A stretch of DNA of 64,000 bases, taken from positions 66,439,583 through 66,503,582 of the forward strand of contig OY755046.1 in the NCBI GenBank assembly GCA_963576565.1. The letters are read 5' to 3'. Positions 47,758 through 59,848 of this stretch are shown here, piece by piece; positions within the stretch are counted from its first letter, which is position 1, and each line of letters begins with the position of its first letter. Under the pieces are notes generated by a model, which was not told where the DNA came from, did not search any database, and saw only the letters and a list, made by a program, of their open reading frames with translations. Made by a program: the position numbers and the translations under genes. Source of the DNA: Aspidapion aeneum (Eukaryota; Arthropoda; Insecta; Coleoptera; Brentidae).

Positions 47758-48441
47758 CTAACAACAGGGTACCTTTTCCCAGAGACCGAAGGAGCTCTCC
47801 TCGCGATCCAAGATCAGGTCGTTAAAACGAGAACATATACCCGACATATCCTCAAGCAGGAGGTAGAAACAACCAAGTGCAGACTTTGTAATATAGCTGA
47901 GGAAACCGTACAACACTTGGCATCGGGTTGCTCTGCCATTGCTAACACCAAATATCTGGAAAGACACAATAACATGGGTAAAGTGGTTCATCAGATGGTC
48001 AGTCTAAGTAAGGGTTTGCTGGAGAAATTCACTCCTCACCATATGTACAGTCCACAGCCACTGCTTGAAAATAAGACCACGAAGATCTACTGGGACGTTA
48101 CCGTAGAAACAGATAGAGCAGTGGAGCACAACCGACCGGATATGGTTGTGTGGAACAAAACGGGAAAAACGGCAATTATAATTGATTTTACTGTTCCGCA
48201 AGATTATAACTTGGCTAAAGCCTATGGAGAAAAAATAACGAAATATCAAGCATTGGCTCAGGAAGTAAAAACCATCTGGAACTTACAAAAGGTGACAATA
48301 ATGCCAATAGTCATCAGCGCCAACGGCTTGGTACACTGAAAAACCATGCATATATAACAGAGCTTAGCATGCCAAATAGTGCTATCACATGGATGCAGAA
48401 AGCCGTTGTACTTGGGACCGTTGGAATTATTCGACGGACTG
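47758..48441 (+). pseudogene. Restriction-like endonuclease domain of an R4/Dong-like element
   Basis: The frame from 47758 reads LTTGYLFPETEGALLAIQDQ, then a zinc knuckle CRLCNIAEETVQHLASGC (Cys-X2-Cys-X7-His-X4-Cys) with YLERHN, as found before the endonuclease in R2/R4-group elements. The endonuclease core follows: VEHNRPDMVVWNKTGKT, IIIDFTVP and EKITKYQAL, matching the PD-(D/E)XK-like arrangement RPD...ID...K..Y. The frame stops at 48339, but after a shift the expected C-terminus (AITWMQKAVVLGTVGIIRRT) continues to 48441. So it is broken close to the end and lacks RT. Confidence 0.87.
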
Positions 48442-48535
48442 TCTCGCCGTATTGACAATAGCAGTGTCCTTGGCGACAATGAGCGCCCGGACACTGTTAG
48501 CCAAAACCACGTATGTGTGAAGGAAAAAAAAAATA

Positions 48536-48537
<2 letters not shown>
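47758..48537 (+). mobile_element. R4/Dong-like retrotransposon, 3' fragment inside a TA tract
   Basis: A 5'-truncated plus-strand insertion flanked by (TA)n at 47690-47757 and 48538-48590. It encodes the C-terminal end of a non-LTR protein of the restriction-like-endonuclease type. The right arm of the inverted duplication has only a short TA run (57667-57692) at this point, an empty site. Confidence 0.87.
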
Positions 48538-48589
<52 letters not shown>

Positions 48590-48594
<5 letters not shown>

Positions 48595-49205
48595 CGGTTT
48601 CACAACGTTCTACGTCTTCCGATACCCAATCTCCACTCGTTTCTGTTTGCCTATAATTCATCATCTAGGCCTCTTATTTTTATTTCACTGTCTATTCCTT
48701 CTCTCCAGCTTCTTCTTGGCCGTCCTCGTTTTCTTCGGCCAGTTGGTTTCCATTGTCGTATTTGTTTAGGTAGTCTTTCATCAGTCCTTCTTTGTACATG
48801 TCCGTACCACACCATTTGTTTTGTTCTTATATCATCCACTAAAGTACGTTCACCCACTGTCATAATTTTTCTTATTCTTTGATTTGTAACTCTTCCTCTT
48901 TTTGATTTCCATGCTGCTCTTCTCCAATAGTCCATCTCCGTAGAGGAAAGCATTTTTTCTATTCTATCCTTGATTGGCCATACTTCTGAGCCGTATGTAA
49001 TAATACTTTTTACAATGGTGTTATATATAAGCTTTTTGTTATGTTTTAATATACTTTGGTCCCAAATTATTCCATTTAATAAAGTTATTGCTTTTCTCCC
49101 TTGTAGGTTTCGATCTTTTATAGCTTTGTCTAGTGTTCTGTCAGCTGTAATTTTTAGACCTAAGTATTTATACTCATCACAGGACTGAATTCGCTGCCCG
49201 GTATA
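48590..49205 (-). mobile_element. RTE family A fragment, left arm
   Basis: A minus-strand 3' fragment with TATATTTATCGGTTTCAC at the tail and a truncation joint at 49205. The frame shows GQRIQSCDEYKYLGLKITAD and EKMLSSTEMDYWRRAAWKSK. It is the mirror of 57047-57672. Left-arm changes (QMVWYGHVQRRTDER versus QLVWYGHVQRMNDER on the right) and an early stop show independent decay. Confidence 0.93.
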
Positions 49206-49854
49206 ATTTATGATTTTACGAAAAACTGTGTAAAAGCTTTTGTTTCTGAGATATTTCCAAAAAACTGTTATCAAGGCTGATATATCATGGAGTTTACTTG
49301 GAGTGTGCTAATGGGCTAGGAATCAGATCCGTCATGGATCTATTTATTAAAATAGTACCTGCTACCTATCATTAAAAAAAAAACAAATGCGGGAAGCAGA
49401 AAATCTCCTATTTCCCAAAGAAACTTCTTCTAACTTTGTTTCTTGCCCAAGTTCAGAAAATGAGGTTCGCATTTCCGAGCTTATTTTACAAGACAGGCAA
49501 AATAAGAATTCAGGCAGCGGCAACGCCAGGGGTGGAGCAAAGGGGGTCTAGGTCCCCTTGAAATTTAGTCGGCACCCCCTGAAATTTAGTCGCTTCCTCC
49601 GTCGACGACTCCCGGCATACCTGCCCCTAGAAACAAAAGTGTTAAAGGTATAACTAGAGACATATGAAAGTATCCGTTTTTGGGATAACACAATAATAGG
49701 GACGTCTTGCGGGTCCTATTTTTCACATTATCCTTTATTTGAGGCACTCATAGTTACCGTATTTTAGCTTTATCTATTCTAGCTATCTCTATCTATATAG
49801 ATTTCTTCAATCCATCTTAGGACATAGGCCTTCCCCAATATCTTCCATTCTTTT

Positions 49855-51257
49855 AAGGAACATTGTAATTTAGTAGTCTCCAAAATTAATTACGGAATTA
49901 ATAATTTGAGCAGATGTTCTCAAAGTTTGTCTAAATGGTCAAAACTATTGGTTTTTAACACGCTGGTACTTCCCCACTTTACATATTGCTCTACAATTTT
50001 ATATCTGTTGCAGGAAAATGATCTGAATCGCCTTCAGAAGTTGCAAAACCGCGCAATGGGGTTAATACTATCGTGTGATAGATACACACCCATAAGAGAT
50101 ATGTTAAAACAACTACAGTGGTTGCCAATTAAAGAGTTTCTCAGGTTTAATGTCTTAATTTTTATTTTCAAAATAAAACTTGGAAATGCACCCCTCTATT
50201 TAACAAACCGTAATAATACAGTACATGGACACAATACAAGACAGAATAATAATTTCTACATACCACGAAGCAGGGCTATCAAAATGGACGGGCCACGATC
50301 CTCCACTTTGTTGACGTCACATCCGCGGCTGATTTTTTTTTTGATGGTCACGTTACGACACAGCTGATTGTCTTTAAAATATTGAAGTTGGAACGACGGT
50401 TCATGGATATTTGATTTTTTTAAAATAAAGCCGTTTTTGAGATTGTTTTTACTTTATTCTGGCAGAACAATTTTTTTTAAATGTATAGTAAGCCCTAATT
50501 TTTCATAGCCGCTTTATTAGCTCACACAAAAATTAAGTTTAAAGCAGAAGCGAATGTGACAATCACATATGACAAAGTCAAATACATGTCAAATATAACA
50601 GTTGGCATGTGGTACATGGCGGGTAATTTGAATTCAAAATAAGGAATGCTAAATCTTGAAGATTTTAACCTTTTAATCAAGTTGCTACCTTACAAACCTT
50701 TGGTGGAATATCGGGATGGTATCTGAGAATATTTCACTGAAATTTTGCGGAAATCTGTAGCACTATTTTGAAAATATCATAAAAAAACGTCTGACCTCCC
50801 ATAAGACTCAATGTAAAATTCAACTCCGGGAGAACAGCTGATTTTTTCAGGGTCGTGGCCTCTATTTTTATGTTGGCCTTGCACGAAGAAACAAAAAATC
50901 GGCAACGAATTCAGTTTTTTTTCAATGGTCTAGATGATTTCAACAAATTGCCTAAAGATATTAAATGTTGCTTGACATTAACAACATTTAAAAAAAAACT
51001 TAAAATATTCTTATTAAAAGATTGCTTGTTATATGAAGAATAAATTAGGAAAATGAACCGACTGTCTATTCTATTTTATATTTTGGTTATGTTATATATT
51101 TGTGTTTTTGTCTATTTATTTTTGTTGTGTTGAATTTTAATATTATCTCTAAATCTTTTTATATTTTTTTAATTCATTATTGTATTTTATACCATTTATC
51201 AAATGTATTGACATTTTGTAACTAGCACGTTTTTTGCTAAATAAAGGATTAATAATA
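49855..51257 (+). mobile_element. CR1/Jockey-like retrotransposon 3' fragment, left arm only
   Basis: A 1,403-bp insertion into a family C RTE, flanked by ATTCTTTT (49847-49854 and 51258-51265). It ends in GGATTAATAATA microsatellite-like sequence, as CR1-like elements do. The RT C-terminus reads VFNTLVLPHFTYCSTILYLL, NDLNRLQKLQNRAMGLILSC and LKQLQWLPIKEFLRFN (49906-50280), then resumes as DDFNKLPKDIKCCLTLTTFK after a nested insertion. The right arm lacks it. Confidence 0.92.
50291..50860. mobile_element. MITE nested in the CR1/Jockey-like fragment
   Basis: GGCCACGATCC at the left and GGTCGTGGCC at the right form short inverted repeats; the RT reading is broken exactly between them. A CAGCTGATTTTTT motif lies close to the right end and a similar CAGCTGATT near the left. 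Confidence 0.65.
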
Positions 51258-51425
51258 ATTCTTTTTTGTCTGTCGCCGTGTTCATCCATCTAGATCCCGC
51301 ATGTTTCTTCAAATCGTCCGCCCATTTCATTTCGATCATCGATCGTCTTTTGCTTCAATATGTTTAACCTATTCTGGCCCTCCCTAACAGAAAACTTAGG
51401 CGCCGCAGCTGAATTCAGGATGGCA

Positions 51426-51595
51426 GTGGCACACCCAGGAATATATCTTAGGGGGGGGGAGGCCTCATGATGTCGTATTTTATGCTATATTTAATCATTT
51501 TATTCATGAATTTATGTGGAAAATATCTAACAAAATCTAAGGCTAGGGGAGGCCAGGCTCCGAGCCCCTTCCTGGGTGCGCCCATGCAGGATGGG
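51426..51595. repeat. G-run interspersed repeat (ACCCAGGAATAT family), left arm
   Basis: A fuller copy: CACACCCAGGAATATATCTT, a G-run, CATGATGTCGTATTTTATGC, GAAAATATCTAACAAAATC and the end CTGGGTGCGCCCATG. The ends ACCCAGG and CTGGGTGCG are inverse. The right arm has only a diverged relative at 56034-56130. Confidence 0.75.
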
Positions 51596-52744
51596 TAAGA
51601 CTAAGGCAAAGAAAAGCAAGTCGGAAAAAAAACGCAAAAAAAGAAAATTGCATTTTCCCGCATAGCAGCACGGGGATAAAGCCGGTATTTTCTTTTATTT
51701 TATACTATTTGAACTTTTCGTGAAAAGGCGAAAAACAAAAGACTGCATCAGAAAATACCGAGAAAAAGATTATAGCTTTACTAGTTGAATGCATTACTAC
51801 GAAATTAATTAATTTTAAGAAAAATAATACTAAAAAACGTAAATTTTAGTACACGTTAATTTAAAAATGTTTACCCGATTAGTCACGAAACTGGTTTGAT
51901 TTTTAAATTCACGGGTACTAAAATTTACGTTTTTTAGTATTATTCAGCTTAAAAATTCCGCTGATTGACGCTCACGTCTGAAAGTGGGTGAAAACGCTAT
52001 TCAGCGTTGCTCTGGCCTGAAAGACAGAAGTGCTGTCGTAGGTCACGATCATTACTATTTCTTGTATTTTAAGTTCCTTGAGTGATTTCAAGATAAAAAG
52101 TTCATATAAACATGGGTCCGCAAACGCTTAGTTTTCGAGATACAGGGGTTAAAATTTTGTTTTTTTTATAGCTCCTGCAGTTTTTGAGATATTTAGCTCA
52201 AATTTGGCATGTATAATTACTTATAGGCGCTACAATATTAGTTAGTAAGAAGTTTTAATTAATTTGTTTATTTTGATATACTCGTCATACCACGTTGGAG
52301 CTTTGTTTTATTTTATGATCGCAGTATTTGGTATAACAGCGATCTTATGCATCACGGTTATAGTTGCAAAAAAATTGCCAAATACGAAAAGTTTGCAAAT
52401 AAAACAAGGATTTTATCGTTTTAAAATCTACCAGTGGCTTACAAGAAAAAAAATCCGGGGAGAAAGGCGACATGACTCCTGAAAAAGTATCGCCCTGTAG
52501 GTTTGTACTATTATTTCGCATGTCTAATAGCGTAGTGCCTACAGCTAAATACACGTGCCAAATTTGTGCCCAATATCTCAAAAATTGTATGAGCTATAGA
52601 CAAAAAACTAAACGAAAAATTAAACTTTAACACTCTGTATCTCCGAAACAAGCCGTTTGTAGACCTATGTTTATATGAAAGTTTTGCCTTGAAATTACTT
52701 AAGGAATTTAACACAAAATTTATGTTATTGAATTTTGAAACACC

Positions 52745-52780
<36 letters not shown>

Positions 52781-53779
52781 GGTGTCCCAGAACTAATGGT
52801 ACATAGTTAAAACAATAAAAAAATAGTTGCATTAATAAAGTATACGTACTTACCATTTTTAAAAACATTAATACGAATAAGCTTTTGTTCCTCATTAAAA
52901 ACATCGCCCTACACAGTTGCCATAACGGACAATAATTTACAATTGTTTTAACACACTTATGATAATTCAAGAATCTTTTTTAACTTAATATTTCCTAAGA
53001 AAACATCCAATAAAAAATTATTGATTAAAGCCAATATGTATGAAGTGGGTAAGAATTTAATCAAAAATCTTTTACGCATACAATAAAAACTTATAATTTA
53101 AATATCTTTAAAAAAAAAATTTATGTTTTGTATAGAATCTTGTATACACCAAGGAACAAAAAAGTTAGACCTATTTTAATGTAACGGTACCGAGCCAGAG
53201 AACACCCTGTATAATATTTTTATTTTTTTTAACCAAAATTAAATTGTCCATGCCCAAAAATCACCAAACCCAATTTTTGTGCAAAATTATTAATTAGTAG
53301 AAAGAATTGAAGAAAGTATCGTACATAAATTAGGCAGATCACGCACATGCAATAAAAAATTTTTATGCAAAAAACTCAAAAACCGTTGCTCTGAGCGACT
53401 TTAAAACAGTATAACTTTTTTACATAAAAAGGATGGGAAAACCATTATTTTACATAAAAACTGGTATACACTGAGGCACAAAAAAAATATACTGATTTTT
53501 ATGCAATGGTAGTGGTCCAAGGAACACCCTGTACACTGTGCATCAAATTTTTCAACGGAATCGTCTTGCCAATTTTAAAGAAACTTACTCGCTGGTTAGT
53601 TTTTTCAAAAATATTAATTAGTAAAAAAGTTATTAAAGAAAATCGAATTAAAAAATAAAGTTTAACACCCTGTATCTCGGTTAATTTGAACTTTTGGACT
53701 AAGGTAAGTATGGCTAAATCGTAATATTTTGACCCAAGGAATCTACAGTTTAACCATGTACCATTAGTTCTGGGACACC

Positions 53780-53784
<5 letters not shown>
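51590..53784. repeat. Inner left arm of the palindrome
   Basis: About 2.2 kb that looks identical, in reverse complement, to 53836-56030 wherever I compared it. It is built of modules punctuated by CACCCTGTA or its inverse at 52741, 52777, 53203, 53525, 53665 and 53775. The 52070-52160 and 52620-52745 parts are themselves imperfect inverse repeats. The ORFs here are mirrored on the other arm and show no domain. Confidence 0.92.

Positions 53785-53835
<51 letters not shown>
53785..53835. repeat. (TA)n at the palindrome centre
   Basis: About 50 bp of pure TA, self-complementary, exactly at the symmetry axis. Confidence 0.95.
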
Positions 53836-53839
<4 letters not shown>

Positions 53840-56030
53840 GGTGTCCCAGAACTAATGGTACATGGTTAAACTGTAGATTCCTTGGGTCAAAATATTACGA
53901 TTTAGCCATACTTACCTTAGTCCAAAAGTTCAAATTAACCGAGATACAGGGTGTTAAACTTTATTTTTTAATTCGATTTTCTTTAATAACTTTTTTACTA
54001 ATTAATATTTTTGAAAAAACTAACCAGCGAGTAAGTTTCTTTAAAATTGGCAAGACGATTCCGTTGAAAAATTTGATGCACAGTGTACAGGGTGTTCCTT
54101 GGACCACTACCATTGCATAAAAATCAGTATATTTTTTTTGTGCCTCAGTGTATACCAGTTTTTATGTAAAATAATGGTTTTCCCATCCTTTTTATGTAAA
54201 AAAGTTATACTGTTTTAAAGTCGCTCAGAGCAACGGTTTTTGAGTTTTTTGCATAAAAATTTTTTATTGCATGTGCGTGATCTGCCTAATTTATGTACGA
54301 TACTTTCTTCAATTCTTTCTACTAATTAATAATTTTGCACAAAAATTGGGTTTGGTGATTTTTGGGCATGGACAATTTAATTTTGGTTAAAAAAAATAAA
54401 AATATTATACAGGGTGTTCTCTGGCTCGGTACCGTTACATTAAAATAGGTCTAACTTTTTTGTTCCTTGGTGTATACAAGATTCTATACAAAACATAAAT
54501 TTTTTTTTTAAAGATATTTAAATTATAAGTTTTTATTGTATGCGTAAAAGATTTTTGATTAAATTCTTACCCACTTCATACATATTGGCTTTAATCAATA
54601 ATTTTTTATTGGATGTTTTCTTAGGAAATATTAAGTTAAAAAAGATTCTTGAATTATCATAAGTGTGTTAAAACAATTGTAAATTATTGTCCGTTATGGC
54701 AACTGTGTAGGGCGATGTTTTTAATGAGGAACAAAAGCTTATTCGTATTAATGTTTTTAAAAATGGTAAGTACGTATACTTTATTAATGCAACTATTTTT
54801 TTATTGTTTTAACTATGTACCATTAGTTCTGGGACACCCTGTATATATATATATATATATATATATACAGGGTGTTTCAAAATTCAATAACATAAATTTT
54901 GTGTTAAATTCCTTAAGTAATTTCAAGGCAAAACTTTCATATAAACATAGGTCTACAAACGGCTTGTTTCGGAGATACAGAGTGTTAAAGTTTAATTTTT
55001 CGTTTAGTTTTTTGTCTATAGCTCATACAATTTTTGAGATATTGGGCACAAATTTGGCACGTGTATTTAGCTGTAGGCACTACGCTATTAGACATGCGAA
55101 ATAATAGTACAAACCTACAGGGCGATACTTTTTCAGGAGTCATGTCGCCTTTCTCCCCGGATTTTTTTTCTTGTAAGCCACTGGTAGATTTTAAAACGAT
55201 AAAATCCTTGTTTTATTTGCAAACTTTTCGTATTTGGCAATTTTTTTGCAACTATAACCGTGATGCATAAGATCGCTGTTATACCAAATACTGCGATCAT
55301 AAAATAAAACAAAGCTCCAACGTGGTATGACGAGTATATCAAAATAAACAAATTAATTAAAACTTCTTACTAACTAATATTGTAGCGCCTATAAGTAATT
55401 ATACATGCCAAATTTGAGCTAAATATCTCAAAAACTGCAGGAGCTATAAAAAAAACAAAATTTTAACCCCTGTATCTCGAAAACTAAGCGTTTGCGGACC
55501 CATGTTTATATGAACTTTTTATCTTGAAATCACTCAAGGAACTTAAAATACAAGAAATAGTAATGATCGTGACCTACGACAGCACTTCTGTCTTTCAGGC
55601 CAGAGCAACGCTGAATAGCGTTTTCACCCACTTTCAGACGTGAGCGTCAATCAGCGGAATTTTTAAGCTGAATAATACTAAAAAACGTAAATTTTAGTAC
55701 CCGTGAATTTAAAAATCAAACCAGTTTCGTGACTAATCGGGTAAACATTTTTAAATTAACGTGTACTAAAATTTACGTTTTTTAGTATTATTTTTCTTAA
55801 AATTAATTAATTTCGTAGTAATGCATTCAACTAGTAAAGCTATAATCTTTTTCTCGGTATTTTCTGATGCAGTCTTTTGTTTTTCGCCTTTTCACGAAAA
55901 GTTCAAATAGTATAAAATAAAAGAAAATACCGGCTTTATCCCCGTGCTGCTATGCGGGAAAATGCAATTTTCTTTTTTTGCGTTTTTTTTCCGACTTGCT
56001 TTTCTTTGCCTTAGTCTTACCCATCCTGCA
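53836..56030. repeat. Inner right arm of the palindrome
   Basis: The reverse complement of 51590-53784. The only difference I noticed is the length of the TA run at 54840-54868 versus 52747-52776. Confidence 0.92.
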
Positions 56031-56524
56031 TGGATGCACCCAGGGGGGGGACTCAGGGCCTGGTCCCCCCAATCGTAAGATTTTAATATTTTTTACATAT
56101 TGTCGGCGAAACCCGAAAAATGTGTAACTACACAAAAATGTGTGAAATTTGTCGATTAAAAAAATTAAAAACAGCAAAAAGACTAAATAAGTTGTAGGAA
56201 ATACTAATTATCCCACATAGAGACTATATTTTAAATATCACAAGAGTTTTGTGAATCCAATTTTTAAAAAAAGTGTTTTTGGTCGCTCTTGTAAATTTTG
56301 AGATGGCCGGACGATTTGAAGAAACATGCGAGATCTAGATGGATGAGCACGACCACAAACAGAGAAGAGTGGAAGATATTGGAAAGATGGATTGAAGAAG
56401 TCTAAATAGATAAAGATAGATAGATTTGATAAAGTTAAAATACACTATGCGTGCCTCAAATAAAGGATAATGTGAAAAATAAGACCCGCAAAAAGTCCCT
56501 ATTATTGTGTTATCCCAAAAACGG

Positions 56525-56665
56525 ATAATTTCATATGTCTCTGGTTATACCTTTAACACTTTTGTTTCCAGGGGCAGGTATGCCGGGAGTCGTTGACGGA
56601 GAAACGGATACTTTCATATGTCTCTGGTTATACCTTTAACACTTTTGTTTCCAGGGGCAGGTCTG
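56525..56665. repeat. Tandem duplication in the right arm only
   Basis: CATATGTCTCTGGTTATACC through GGGGCAGGTMTGCCGGGAGT to GACGGAG is present twice (about 56532 and 56615); the left arm has one copy near 49605-49680. Confidence 0.85.
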
Positions 56666-57046
56666 CCGGGAGTCGTCGACGGAGGAAGCGACTAAATTTT
56701 AGAGGGACCTAAACCCCCTTTGCTCCACCCCTGGCGTTGCCGCTCCCTGAATTCTTATTTTGCCTGTCTTGTAAAATAAGCTCGGAAATGCGAATCTCAT
56801 TTTCTGAACTTGGGCAAGAAACAAAGTTAGCAGAAGTTTCTTTGGGAAATAGGAGATTTTCTGCTTCCCGCATTTGTTTTTTTTTCAATGATAGGTAGCA
56901 GGTACTATTTTAATAAATAGATCCATGACGGATCTGATTCCTAGCCCATTAGCACAATCCAAGTAAACTCCATGGTATATCAGCCTTGATAACAGTTTTT
57001 TGGAAATATCTCAGAAACAAAAGCTTCTACAAAGTTTTTCGTAAAA

Positions 57047-57672
57047 TCATAAATTATACCGGGCAGCGAATTCAGTCCTGTGATGAGTATAAATACTTAG
57101 GTCTAAAAATTACAGCTGACGAAACACTAGACAAAGCTATAAAAGATCGAAACGTACAAGGGAGAAAAGCAATAACTTTATTAAATGGAATAATTTGGGA
57201 CCAAAGTATATTAAAACATAACAAAAGGCTTATATATAACACCATTGTAAAAAGTATTATTACATACGGCTCAGAAGTATGGCCAATCAAGGATAGAATA
57301 GAAAAAATGCTTTCCTCTACGGAGATGGACTATTGGAGAAGAGCAGCAGGGAAATCAAAAAGAGGAAGAGTTACAAATCAAAGAATAAGAAAAATTATGA
57401 CAGTGGGTGAACGTACTTTAGTGGATGATATAAGAACAAAACAACTGGTGTGGTACGGACATGTACAAAGAATGAATGATGAAAGACTACCTAAACAAAT
57501 ACGACAATGGAAACCAACTGGCCGAAGAAAACGAGGACGGCCAAGAAGAAGTTGGAGAGAAGGAATAGACATTGAAATAAAAATAAGAGGCCTAGATGAT
57601 GAATTATGGGCAAACAGAAACGAGTGGAGATTGGGTATCGGAAGACGTAGAACGTTGTGAAACCGATAAATA
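57047..57672 (+). mobile_element. RTE family A fragment, right arm
   Basis: The mirror of 48590-49205 on the plus strand. The frame is open to the natural stop at 57660, from the truncation joint through GLKITADETLDKAIKDRNVQ to the RRKRGRPRRSW tail and GRRRTL end, then TATATATA. It is better preserved than the left copy. The in-frame Met at 56986 lies in non-element DNA and is accidental. Confidence 0.93.
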
Positions 57673-58108
57673 TATATATATATATATATATAAATTATTG
57701 GGAAAACCGTGTTCTACTATACTCCGAAAATCGCAAATTGGTGCGTTAAAAAGTTTTTAAATTTTTGAACTGTCAAAAAGCTGTCGCATTAATGGATTTT
57801 GAACAACAGTTCTATTAGCGGTTTTTGATAGATCTGTGTAGTTGTGTGAAATTTAGTATTTAAAGGAGATTTACGGCGCCGCAGGCGAATTAAAAAAAAA
57901 TTAAGTAGAATTTGTGATAAATTTTAAATGCATGACGCTGCTAAACTAAAAAATATGTTTGGGAGAGGGGGGCCCGGGCCCATCTGGATCCGCCACTGCT
58001 CTGAGGGTTGTTTTGAGTGCATTGACCATAAATTTTCGTTATTTTAAGAGTGAAGTGTTTAAAAAAAAAAGAAAGTATCCTTTTATTAGGTCAAAATATA
58101 AAATAAAA

Positions 58109-58648
58109 CTAATATTTTTCGAATAAAGACTTAAAAAAGAAAAATAAAATTTCAAAACAAACACAGGTTCGCGTATACGATGTTGTTTAACGAAAACAAC
58201 ATAAAAAACTTCTACATTTTACTTTTTCCCCAACTCCAAGCAGAAGGTTGTAAATAACACACCTTGCGAAACACCGAATAACAAATAACTTCAGCCCATC
58301 CACTCTCACATTTTTAGCAAACTATTAATAAGAATATAACTATTTTCCAGCTAAATATCAAGGAAAAAAATTTAATGTCAAGATTTGTCATACAGGGTTC
58401 ATATCTGTAATACCGAAAAATAGTGTTACCGAACGGGACAATTCGTGTTACAGATGGGACAATTGCTTTACATTTTAGCATTTTCTGACCAAGCCAAATT
58501 TAGGGCGCAACTTTTTTAAAGGTTTTGTTCAAGCTTTCAACGGTCATGTGACAGTCCCAATACCAACTTTCATATTTTAAATGCAACCCCCTGTATATTA
58601 TTTATTTTTTTGATTCTTCAGATAATTCTAGACATAATTCGTGTACAA
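58109..58648. other. Part of CaMKK intron 1, no gene recognised
   Basis: AT-rich sequence outside the palindrome; no domain seen. Confidence 0.45.
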
Positions 58649-59848
58649 CCCAACAAACAATTAAAGTTGTAACGACGAAACCCCAACTAGAAAGAATTTC
58701 TTAAAAGTAACAGCAACGTACTCCCGCTACGTCTCAGTATACCATACAGCGACGTTATAATTCCCTAAGTGGGGAACCAATTTCTGGTTATAACTACTTG
58801 GCCAAGTGTTTAAAGTCACTGTAGTAACAACTACACTACTACGTCGTAGCCAGGTATCTACTACGTCGTAGAGGCTGTTTTTTTTCCGTAATGGCATAAA
58901 AGTTGCGATGTAGTTGCAAATAATATAATCGTTTCTTTTTGGTAGAATTGTTACACAATATGGTGGACACAACAGTAAACAGACTCGCTTAGTTTTTTTG
59001 TTTGGTTATGGTTATAATATGAACTATGTTATCCAAAAGTGTGAGAATTTACGAGCAGAGGATCAAAATTCGAGTGCGACGCAAAGTTTTTTGTATAACA
59101 TGCATTATATATATTGCAAAAAACCGGTGCGCCCGTAAAATTGAGCCGTTTTATGGTAGCTGATGGAATTTTTGTGTTGTGATTTTGGAGGTTATGTTTT
59201 CATAATCGACAGTTAACTCCAACAAATGGTGCTTAAGAAGAGCATTTTTGGTAAGCTTCAACTAATTTGTTTATAAAATAGTATGGCTCTTTAACATGAG
59301 CTCATAAAACGACAACAAAAATATTAAATTTTCTTTCTTACATAAAAACATGGCGTCCCAAACTATATTCCCTGATAGTCGAAAAGGTTACTTGAAAGTA
59401 GTTGCGGCTTTAAAGTTGATCCAAAAAGTTATTTTGTCTACATTGTTACATCAGATGTTACTATGATGACATAAACTTTTGTGGTAAAAATTAAAGTTAT
59501 AATGTAGTTGTCGGATACACTTGTTTGGGACTCCAATGAAGCTTAACTTTCTAGTGGTAATTAAGTAGGATATAAAAGTCAGGGCGACTACGAAATAACG
59601 ACTAAAAAGAAAGTAAAACTTTAGCAACGTCCTATTGTGGTAGAGAAGACTATCAGAATCGACTATCAAGAAACAATCCTATGAAGTAGTTTAGAGGGTC
59701 GTTTTTACGAAACATTTACTATTTCCTGATACTAAATAGTAGTTAGAACTAAAAAGTAACAAATTTTGGTTGGGATCACCACATTTCTACTATAAGAAAG
59801 TAGCAAAGCCTTTAGAACATATAGCCGCTACTATAAATGTTAGTTGGG
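58649..59848. mobile_element. 1,200-bp non-autonomous element, copy 2
   Basis: The same length and ends as 16518-17717, flanked by AA on both sides. Substitutions relative to copy 1 are sparse (for example TAACAGCAACG versus TAACCGCAACG, and TTTATGGTAGC versus TTTCTGGTAGC). Both copies lie in the same orientation 42 kb apart. Confidence 0.92.

Larger units (their letters stand above)
47283..58108. repeat. Giant inverted duplication (about 10.8 kb)
   Basis: The left arm (47283-53784) and right arm (53836-58108) are reverse complements over all shared parts. 47283-47690 pairs with 57690-58108, 48590-49760 with 56450-57665, 49765-49850 and 51260-51340 with 56310-56445, and 51590-53784 with 53836-56030. 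The centre is a (TA)n tract at 53785-53835. Both arms share the same RTE 5' truncation joint (ATAAATTATACCGGGCAGCG), so this is a duplication, not independent insertions. The left arm is longer by two retrotransposon insertions. Confidence 0.93.

Noticed and set aside
54649..55104. A 151-codon plus-strand frame with a hydrophobic start, mirrored at 52511-52970
   Set aside because: It crosses element boundaries and a (TA)n tract, has no domain, and its mirrored counterpart is broken; the sequence is repeat DNA.
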